Source: a virus. Taken from it: DNA of 35,949 nucleotides. A model generated the notes under the pieces. The model was not told the DNA's origin. It made no database searches and saw only the letters and a list, made by a program, of their open reading frames with translations. The stretch is taken from positions 1-35,949 of the IMG/VR virus record IMGVR_UViG_3300044712_001059; one strand, given 5' to 3'. Positions 20,812-28,124 of this stretch are shown piece by piece. The position numbers and the translations under genes are program-made. The number at the start of each line of letters is the position of its first letter. Position 1 is the first letter of the stretch.

Positions 20812-21726
20812 ATGTTCATAGAAAAATTCCAGTCAGCAGCAGGCTCGAAAATTGCAGTCACATCGACAGCAACTAACCTTTTCAGCCTGATTAACACCGC
20901 CCAGGGAACTACCCTTGCCAATGCGGGGTTTTCAACCGGTGTAAATGCTCTTATTATTCAGCCGGAAGATGGCGATATAAGGGTTTTATTTAACGATCTT
21001 GATCCAACGGCCGCCAATGGGTTTTTAATCCCTTCTGGGGCCATTGCTACACTCTGCAACGTGCCGCTCAAGAGTCTTAAACTGATTCGTACCGGCGGGG
21101 CAAACGTCGCCTGCTCAATTCAGATAGGTAAATCCGATCCGAGCGAATCAAGCCACATTGTCCCGAGTGGAGGCAGTGCAGTTTCTTCTGTCGTGCCTGG
21201 CGTCGGTGCTACCAATTTAGGTAAAGCTGAAGATGCAGCACATACTTCCGGAGATACCGGTGTCATGATGCTGGCTGTAAGAAAAGACACAATCGGGGCA
21301 CTGGCAGCCGATGGAGACTACGTGCCTTTTGTCCAGGACGCCTCGGGATATACGAAAGTTAATCCCGGAGCTGCAATTCTTGGACCAGGTAATCCGGTCA
21401 TCGATTCATATCAGCATCGAGCAATCAATCTGACCACGGGAGCCGATCAGCTTCTGGTTTCATCCGCTGCAGGTAAACAGATCTGGGTCTATGGATATGG
21501 CCTAACTGTAGGAACCGCAGCCGGGCAGTCTGTCTCTCTCCAGGATGAAGACGACACGCCGGTTACTGGCATTATGACTTTCGCGCAATATGGAGGTATC
21601 GCGGTCCCGCCAAGTGGAAATTTCGCTATGCCAATCTTCAAACTTGCTACGGATAAAGACCTCGAAGTCGATATCACCGATGGCGACGTAGACGGCTGGC
21701 TGGCTTATGCTATCGTATCTGTTTAA
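20812..21726 (+). CDS. Beta-rich virion protein (head fibre or baseplate-like)
   Basis: A 304-residue protein. The middle reads TSGDTGVMMLAVRKDTIGAL, then ADGDYVPFVQDASGYTKV, a phrase common in phage head/tail proteins of unknown role that join an N-terminal beta domain to a C-terminal sandwich. The C-terminal third is a receptor-domain-like sandwich (QLLVSSAAGKQIWVYGYGLT). The box TTTACCCAA abuts the ATG. Structural role by position and composition. Confidence 0.65.
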   Translation: MFIEKFQSAAGSKIAVTSTATNLFSLINTAQGTTLANAGFSTGVNALIIQPEDGDIRVLFNDLDPTAANGFLIPSGAIATLCNVPLKSLKLIRTGGANVACSIQIGKSDPSESSHIVPSGGSAVSSVVPGVGATNLGKAEDAAHTSGDTGVMMLAVRKDTIGALAADGDYVPFVQDASGYTKVNPGAAILGPGNPVIDSYQHRAINLTTGADQLLVSSAAGKQIWVYGYGLTVGTAAGQSVSLQDEDDTPVTGIMTFAQYGGIAVPPSGNFAMPIFKLATDKDLEVDITDGDVDGWLAYAIVSV

Positions 21727-21736
21727 TCAATAAATA

Positions 21737-24700
21737 ATGGCTAGATACTGGGTAGGTGGATCAGGCAACTGGGACGCCTCAGATACAACTCACTGGTCAG
21801 ACTCATCTGGTGGAGCCGGTGGACAATCTGTCCCAGGATCCGGCGATGATGTAATTTTTGATTTACACGGAAACGAACCGGGAGACACGGCTTATACTGT
21901 AACCGTCACGGCAGATGCGACCTGCAGAGGATTAGACATCTCATTTACCGGTACTACAAAGGTCACCTTTACCGGCGCGGCCGCAAGAAAAATCAGCATT
22001 TATGGCAACGTCTATTTCTCTGGTGGAACGGCTCAAATAACAAACACTTTTGCCGGCACCCTCGAGTTTGCAAATACGTCCGGGACTGTGACCTTTAATC
22101 CGAATGGTGTTACTATTGCAGGTCCGGTGAAGATGAACGGGGTTGGAGGGACTTTGCAATTCACGGGCACGGTTACGGCAACTAATAAAAATATTACTTG
22201 TACTGAAGGATCTCTCGATACGAACAGTCAAACGGTGACCTGCGATACTATGGACATCGCTACAACCTTTGATGGCTTGACATTGGGTAATTCGACAATC
22301 AACTGTACTGGGGGCGGGTTTAAATACCAGGCCAGTGTAACGCCTTCTGTTGGGAATTCGATTATTAAAGTTACTGGAGCCGGAGCGTTCTGGGGAAATG
22401 GAAAAACCTACTATGAAGTTCAATTAAATGGTACCTCCCACAACGTGACCGGGTCAAACACCTATACCACCCTAACCAGGACGGGAACCGCAACACTCAC
22501 CGATAGTGTGACTTTCCCATATTCTGGAACGCAAACAATCACCGGGACGCTCACTCTAACAGGTAATTCAGCCACGAAACGGCTATTGGTTTCCTCTGAC
22601 ATCAGAGGAAGTGCGGCAACGCTAAACGCTCATGCCATCTCGGTAGATAAGGTGGACTTCCTTGATATTACTGGGACTGGAGATGCTACATGGGATATGT
22701 CTGCAGCTGCCGGTTACACTGGAAACTGCGGTGGAAACACCATGCAGGCCCTGGGTGCCGCTGCTTTTACGTCTCCGATTACGTGCTACTGGGTTCATGG
22801 AGCGACTACTAATACGTACTGGTCCGGCGCTACTGGTGGGAACTGCTGGTTTGCCAATGATTATACTACCGGCGTCAGGGTGCCATTGCCTCAGGACTCT
22901 GCCGTCTTCGATACGCATGCATTTGCCGCTGACGGTAAAACTGTCACCCAGGACATGCCGAGAATACCGGGATTCACTTTTGCTGACACGGATCAGGCAT
23001 TCACCTTCACGACTTCAGCCGATGCCTGGGTATTTGGTTCGGTTATTCTTGATAGTAATATGACCCTGACCGCCAGCACGAATCAATACACATTAATGGG
23101 CCGGGGGAGTTACGTGATAGATAGCGCGGGCAAAACTTGGGCAAAGAATATCGCAGTCGTTTGTGTTTCAGGGACCTATACGCTAAACAGCGATCTTACG
23201 ACGGGGGCCACAAACATTATCAATCTTCAGTCTGGTACTTTCACCGTTGTCAATGGTGGGACAAGCTATGTTTTTACCGGAAAAATTATAATTCAGGGGG
23301 CAACTGTCGACCTTGGTAGTGCTACACATATCTGTAACGGGACTTCCAATGCCTTTACCTACAGTAGCGGAACGTTAAGTGCGGCATCGGCCACGATTAA
23401 ATTTACCGACTCCTCGAACACCGCGCTCACCTTTGCCGGCGGTGGACAAAGTTATGGAAAGGTCTGGTTTGCCCGCGGAACCAGCACGGCTACAAACACG
23501 ATTTCTGGAAACAATGTTATCGGAGAATTTAAAGATGATGGAACCATTGCTCACACGGATGCCTTTACCGCTCTTACTTGGCAGAAAATCGCCACCTTTA
23601 CAGTTTCTGGTGGGGCTGGCGCGTTAATTACGCTCAATAGTGTAACCGCGGGCAGTCCTTTCTATCTGTATTCAACAGCCGGGAATATTTCCCGAGATTA
23701 TTTAAATCTTCAGGACAGTGTCGTCGGGGGAAGTGGAACCTGGACAGCGGGAGCAAATAGCACTTTTGGCACCAATAATCACGGCTGGGCTGACCTACCT
23801 GTCGCTCCGAAACGCTACTGGGTAACTGGTGGCGATGGAAACTGGTCAAACACCAATAACTGGTCAACTTCAGACGGGGGTGGATCCGGGGCTTCGGTCC
23901 CGACGGGTGAATGTGATGTCTATTTTACAGCCACGTCCGGCGGTGGGGACGCGGTGGTAGGAGCAACTCCAGTGAAGATGAATAATCTGGATATGAGTGG
24001 ATTTACGGGAAGATTGACCGATGCCTCTTCAGGAGCAATGAGCATTTATGGAAATATGACTTTCGGGGCCGGGATGACGATGACCTACACCGGAGCGATT
24101 ACCATTATGAACACATTTCAAGCCCACACTTTAACCTTTGCAGGCAAGGCGCCAAACAGTGTTACTTATGGGAGTATTGCTCCAACTGATATTAGTGCCG
24201 ACACCTTTACTATTGCCGACGCATATGCAACCAGTTTTGGCACATTTTCTCTGGTTTCTGGGACCCTGGATATGAATAATCAGTCCGGGACGCTGCTCGG
24301 AGCGTTAACGTCAACGGGAAACGGACTCAGAACTCTCTTGATGAGAACCGGTACCCTGACCTCGGATACGACGACAACAATCGTGTCCTTTTCCGGCTCG
24401 AATTTCACGTTTACACCGGCAACTTCGTGCATCAAGGCTACCTGTCCGTCTAATCCCAATTCTGCTAAGACGTTTGCTGGGGGCGGGTTTACTTTTTACG
24501 ATGTCTGGTTTGCAATCGACGGCACAATCGGGACGGGGATCACTATTACCGGCAGCAACACCTTCCACGATTTCAAAGACACAGGAAACGCAGCACATAC
24601 TATAAAATTCACAGCGGGAACGACCCAAACTGTCACCACTTTCTCGGTAAATGGTTCAGCCGGAAAAGAAATTTCAATCAACAGCCAAAATACCCAAACG

Positions 24701-24901
24701 CACACTCTAACGAAAGCCGGTGGCGGGACAATTACTTGCAGCTATTTAAATATCCAACATTCAATTGCAACGCCCGGATCCACCTGGAATGCCAACAATA
24801 GTACGGATAACAATTCCGTGGCTACAGCTGGGAGTGGGTGGACTATAAGCGCGGGCGGTTCCGGACCGGTAGGCGCGATGCTTTTAATGGGAGCAGGTTA
24901 A
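21737..24901 (+). CDS. Large repeat adhesin-like tail or capsid fibre protein
   Basis: A 1054-residue protein rich in Thr, Gly, Ser and Asn, with no Lys/Glu-rich helices. Three repeats of about 340 residues each open with a YWV..G..NW....W motif: residues about 4 (YWVGGSGNWDASDTTHWS), 350 (YWVHGATTNTYWSG) and 693 (YWVTGGDGNWSNTNNWS). Each repeat then continues as a likely beta-solenoid and ends with a TF.V.G..G..I.L.S region and an L.I/L.DS stretch. It would bind the host surface or decorate the virion. No catalytic motif is seen. Family by pattern only. Confidence 0.75.
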   Translation: MARYWVGGSGNWDASDTTHWSDSSGGAGGQSVPGSGDDVIFDLHGNEPGDTAYTVTVTADATCRGLDISFTGTTKVTFTGAAARKISIYGNVYFSGGTAQITNTFAGTLEFANTSGTVTFNPNGVTIAGPVKMNGVGGTLQFTGTVTATNKNITCTEGSLDTNSQTVTCDTMDIATTFDGLTLGNSTINCTGGGFKYQASVTPSVGNSIIKVTGAGAFWGNGKTYYEVQLNGTSHNVTGSNTYTTLTRTGTATLTDSVTFPYSGTQTITGTLTLTGNSATKRLLVSSDIRGSAATLNAHAISVDKVDFLDITGTGDATWDMSAAAGYTGNCGGNTMQALGAAAFTSPITCYWVHGATTNTYWSGATGGNCWFANDYTTGVRVPLPQDSAVFDTHAFAADGKTVTQDMPRIPGFTFADTDQAFTFTTSADAWVFGSVILDSNMTLTASTNQYTLMGRGSYVIDSAGKTWAKNIAVVCVSGTYTLNSDLTTGATNIINLQSGTFTVVNGGTSYVFTGKIIIQGATVDLGSATHICNGTSNAFTYSSGTLSAASATIKFTDSSNTALTFAGGGQSYGKVWFARGTSTATNTISGNNVIGEFKDDGTIAHTDAFTALTWQKIATFTVSGGAGALITLNSVTAGSPFYLYSTAGNISRDYLNLQDSVVGGSGTWTAGANSTFGTNNHGWADLPVAPKRYWVTGGDGNWSNTNNWSTSDGGGSGASVPTGECDVYFTATSGGGDAVVGATPVKMNNLDMSGFTGRLTDASSGAMSIYGNMTFGAGMTMTYTGAITIMNTFQAHTLTFAGKAPNSVTYGSIAPTDISADTFTIADAYATSFGTFSLVSGTLDMNNQSGTLLGALTSTGNGLRTLLMRTGTLTSDTTTTIVSFSGSNFTFTPATSCIKATCPSNPNSAKTFAGGGFTFYDVWFAIDGTIGTGITITGSNTFHDFKDTGNAAHTIKFTAGTTQTVTTFSVNGSAGKEISINSQNTQTHTLTKAGGGTITCSYLNIQHSIATPGSTWNANNSTDNNSVATAGSGWTISAGGSGPVGAMLLMGAG

Positions 24902-24910
24902 AACCAAAAC

Positions 24911-25138
24911 ATGGAAAATCCAACGACAGTACAAAAAATATTAAGATCAGAGCTCTCGTTTTACGGAGCAATTATAGGCACGGTTATAGCGGTGGCTGGA
25001 TTTTATTTCGGTCTTTCAAATCAGATGAATTTAATTGCCCAAAGGTTGGACCAGCACATTGACAGCACTTCCTATGTCCCTGTGAAACTCGCTGAATTGG
25101 GAGAAAAAGTCGCGGTTTTGATTAATCAAATTAAATGA
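24911..25138 (+). CDS. Small single-span membrane protein
   Basis: A 75-residue protein: basic N-terminus, one hydrophobic segment at about residues 16-37 (FYGAIIGTVIAVAGFYFGLS), then a helical soluble tail. The box AAAACCAAAAC abuts the ATG, and it overlaps the next gene by ATGA. A holin-, Rz- or ejection-related role is possible. The classical holin candidate is at 2421-2618. Confidence 0.65.
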   Translation: MENPTTVQKILRSELSFYGAIIGTVIAVAGFYFGLSNQMNLIAQRLDQHIDSTSYVPVKLAELGEKVAVLINQIK

Positions 25139-25353
25139 CTCACGCGAGATTAAATGAATACTTATCAGATTTAGAGCGCGTCGAGGACGTGAGAAACAAA
25201 CTTCCTCCTGGAGACCGGCGCGGCGAGGTGGATAAAATAGCAAAACGGCTCCGGGAAATGATCTGCGAAGCAGATGGGGCAATCTGCCAGCATAGGAACG
25301 TAGAAAACCTGCTGGCCAGAATCAGAAACTTAATTAATGTCGTCTTAAAATGA
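25135..25353 (+). CDS. Small charged helical protein
   Basis: A 72-residue protein (MTHARLNEYLSDLERVEDVR and on), acidic/basic mixed and helical. It starts on the stop of the membrane protein gene and overlaps the adaptor gene by 4 bases. No family recognised. It could be the partner of the membrane protein. Confidence 0.6.
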   Translation: MTHARLNEYLSDLERVEDVRNKLPPGDRRGEVDKIAKRLREMICEADGAICQHRNVENLLARIRNLINVVLK

Positions 25354-26006
25354 GCACACTATCAAGCCTTGTATCAGACTTACGCAATTACCTCAAATCA
25401 GATCCAAATGACAAAATTTGGGGAAGCGCGGTTAAAGAAGCGGCAATCAATACCGCATATTTTCAAATACAAAAAGACGGCAATTTCCGCTGGCCCCAAA
25501 ACGAAGCTACAACTACCCAGGCAACAACCGGAGGCACGGCAGAATATGCCCTGCCATCAGATTTTATCAGGCTGGATATGGTCCAGTTTGCAGACACACT
25601 CGGCGAGCTCTTCCCATACTCCAAAGAGATGGCCATGAGAAACGGGACAACCTCCCAGGGAAGGCCATCGAATTACTATCTTTTCAATCAAAAACTCGGA
25701 TTTTATCCGACTCCTGACACGGCTTACACTGCAAATATTCTCTATAGAAAAAAGCTTCCTACGATGACCGTTTCTGTTGATTCCGCTTTCCCCATCGACT
25801 TTGATCCAGCAATGGTTAGATATGCAGCATATGTCATCTGGAGTACTACCAAGAATCAGGCAAAAACCGCCCAGGCACTTCAGGATTATCAATTGTTTTT
25901 AAATCAGCTCAAAAGCGCGTTCCTATTCCAGGACGCGAATATCAGTTTTGGATATCAGCGCGGCACGTCCCGGAGAATATCACTTGACCCCAGAATGCTC
26001 TCATGA
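25350..26006 (+). CDS. Head-to-tail adaptor protein (podovirus type)
   Basis: A 218-residue protein. The N-terminal helices (MSTLSSLVSDLRNYLKSDPN), the segment AAINTAYFQIQKDGNFRW, the beta segment with YALPSDFIRLDMVQF, and the C-terminal helices with PAMVRYAAYVIW follow the pattern of podovirus gatekeeper/adaptor proteins that ring the portal. Overlap with both neighbours by 4 bases shows tight coupling with the nozzle-like protein. Confidence 0.75.
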   Translation: MSTLSSLVSDLRNYLKSDPNDKIWGSAVKEAAINTAYFQIQKDGNFRWPQNEATTTQATTGGTAEYALPSDFIRLDMVQFADTLGELFPYSKEMAMRNGTTSQGRPSNYYLFNQKLGFYPTPDTAYTANILYRKKLPTMTVSVDSAFPIDFDPAMVRYAAYVIWSTTKNQAKTAQALQDYQLFLNQLKSAFLFQDANISFGYQRGTSRRISLDPRMLS

Positions 26007-28060
26007 GAAAGGTTTTTGACAATTTGACCGGGGGATTATCACTGAGAGAGCCTCAACTGCTCGGCGATAATCAGTTCACTGAGCTTAAAAACTTCTTTTA
26101 TAATGCAGATAAAAGACTACAAACCAGATATGGCTATCAGAGATATTTTCCAATCGTACCGGACACGGTTGTCCAGGTCGATTCGATGGACGCCATATCG
26201 GATTACACCGGAACCGATGATGCCACCAACGTCGTTGTCGGAGCGCCAATCCGGGGCAGCAATTCCTTGAGCTTTGATATCAACGTGTCTCTTTCAGCCA
26301 CCGATCAGGCGACCGTCACCAAACCCAGCCTGGCGGTGAATATTTCCGCAACAAAAGACTATTTGGGGAAGTGGGTCCATGTCCCGGCCGGATTCAACAC
26401 CAACCTGACCGCTTTTAAATATCGCCTGGGCTCTGACGCTGCAAATTACTACGAATGGACGCTACCGGCATTGACCGAAGCCACCGATCAATACGTGAAA
26501 CTGAATTTCAGCGCAGCCACGGTTGTCGGAACGCCCGTCGATACGACGATCACTTACGAAAGATTCCAGGTAACTTACGCAGCTGGCTATCTCGACCAGC
26601 TCGGGATCCGAATTGATGCAATTCTCACTTATTCCTCGACTTACACCAAGCCGGTGACAAGTTACTTTTTTAATCGAAATGAAGCCAATGACACCAATAT
26701 TACTATATGCGTCGCTGGCGATAATATGTTTTTATATAATGAGGGAGCCGCCTGCTGGGAGCGCATAGTCTCAAGCCTGACCGAGTTCGAAACTGCTCCT
26801 GGACGCACTACCCAAAGAACGCGCTGGGAATTTTTTGCCTACAACGGATCCGGCACGATGGAGGTCGGCTGCTGCAACGGAATCGACGATTATCGGGTCT
26901 GGAATGGTATAACAATGACATCCTATCCGGCCCAGCCAAAATGCAGATATTTCCTTGTCTTTGAAGACACCATCTACTCGGGCGGAGCAGACGCCAACCC
27001 GATGACCATTTATTACACCGCGGCAAGCCCGGCTAACGCACACACGCTGAATACAAGCGATGTCGACGTTGGGAATGAGGTCGATGGAAGGATTAACGGT
27101 CTTTTTCCGCTTGCTCAATCAGTAATGGCCGGAAAAAATGAGCGCGTTTATTATTTCGACGTAGTAAATTCAGTCTGTCTCCCACTGGATTCACAGAATG
27201 GCATGTATGGCCACCGGGCAATCCGTGAGGTCGGTAACGGCATCCTTTTACAAACCAAATCTGGTGTTGATAGCCTTGCCCAGAAAAGGGCGGTTACCGG
27301 TGCCGCTGCCGTCGAGAGTGAATCATATTCAAGCGATCTGGAAAGTTATTTCAATATGATTGCCTACAACAATCTGAACGCCAGCTGCGGACTTTACATC
27401 AAGGAAAACAACAATTATCACGTCAGCATAGATACCGATGGTGACAATAAGCCGGACAAAACACTGGTTTATAGCTCGCTGATTGGGAAAAGCTGGTCAG
27501 AGTATGTTTACCCATCAGCCTATACTTACGGGACCTACATTGATCCGGCCAACGCCTATCATTATCTGATGTGTTCAGCAACTGCTGGGCTCATTTGGGA
27601 GCTGGAAAGCGGATTTGATGATGACGGTTCGCCTATCAACTTTTCATTTAAGACAAAAGAGCACAATTTTCAGGCTCCTTATGACTGGAAAGACTTTGAA
27701 GCGGTCACCATCTCCGGGCTGAAAAATCTCGGCTCGGAAATGCTTATTGATGTCCTGGTGGATGGCGCGATTTTATACAGCGCCACTCTCGACGACACTT
27801 TTTTGACCTCGACCAGTTCTGCGATTACAATTGGTAGTCATCCGATTGGCCGTGAGGTAGTTGGAGGTGGCGTAGATTCGTCTGATATCGAAATGTACCC
27901 CTACACGATGCGACTGGGGGCGGAATTATTTGCCTCGGGCCAAACTATCCAGATTCAAGGCACGTCGGACTCAAAACCGCTTGTTTTGACATTGGATAGG
28001 ATTGAGGTGAAATACCAGAACGTTACCGATGATATGTTTCCGGCAGTAAATTTCGCATAA
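26003..28060 (+). CDS. Tail nozzle/stabilisation-type protein
   Basis: A 685-residue protein. The start (MRKVFDNLTGGLSLREPQLL, then GDNQFTELKNFFYNAD) has the GGL...LRE..L...Q..ELKN.. pattern of podovirus tail tube/nozzle proteins (gp10 or tail tubular protein B like). The body is all beta with several propeller-like blades (for example VYYFDVVNSVCLPLD and KGMYGHRAIREVGNGIL-like segments). It would extend the short tail below the adaptor, whose gene ends inside its start. Late promoter copy 4 follows the gene. Confidence 0.75.
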   Translation: MRKVFDNLTGGLSLREPQLLGDNQFTELKNFFYNADKRLQTRYGYQRYFPIVPDTVVQVDSMDAISDYTGTDDATNVVVGAPIRGSNSLSFDINVSLSATDQATVTKPSLAVNISATKDYLGKWVHVPAGFNTNLTAFKYRLGSDAANYYEWTLPALTEATDQYVKLNFSAATVVGTPVDTTITYERFQVTYAAGYLDQLGIRIDAILTYSSTYTKPVTSYFFNRNEANDTNITICVAGDNMFLYNEGAACWERIVSSLTEFETAPGRTTQRTRWEFFAYNGSGTMEVGCCNGIDDYRVWNGITMTSYPAQPKCRYFLVFEDTIYSGGADANPMTIYYTAASPANAHTLNTSDVDVGNEVDGRINGLFPLAQSVMAGKNERVYYFDVVNSVCLPLDSQNGMYGHRAIREVGNGILLQTKSGVDSLAQKRAVTGAAAVESESYSSDLESYFNMIAYNNLNASCGLYIKENNNYHVSIDTDGDNKPDKTLVYSSLIGKSWSEYVYPSAYTYGTYIDPANAYHYLMCSATAGLIWELESGFDDDGSPINFSFKTKEHNFQAPYDWKDFEAVTISGLKNLGSEMLIDVLVDGAILYSATLDDTFLTSTSSAITIGSHPIGREVVGGGVDSSDIEMYPYTMRLGAELFASGQTIQIQGTSDSKPLVLTLDRIEVKYQNVTDDMFPAVNFA

Positions 28061-28065
28061 TTGGC

Positions 28066-28108
28066 TTGCGAATAATAGGATAGCTTGTATAGTCAGGATA
28101 GGCGCAGG
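28066..28108 (+). promoter_or_regulatory. Late promoter cassette, copy 4
   Basis: TTGCGA (28066-28071), 16 nt, TATAGT (28088-28093), GGCGCAGG (28101-28108), with the ATG at 28125. The -10 differs from the other three copies, but GGCGCAGG and the spacing are kept. Confidence 0.7.
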
Positions 28109-28124
28109 GATAAACGATAAAAAT

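Noticed and set aside
22662-24705. Several open frames of 60-130 residues inside the adhesin gene, both strands
   Set aside because: They are all shadows of the long repeat gene, with no start signals and arginine- or serine-rich nonsense composition.
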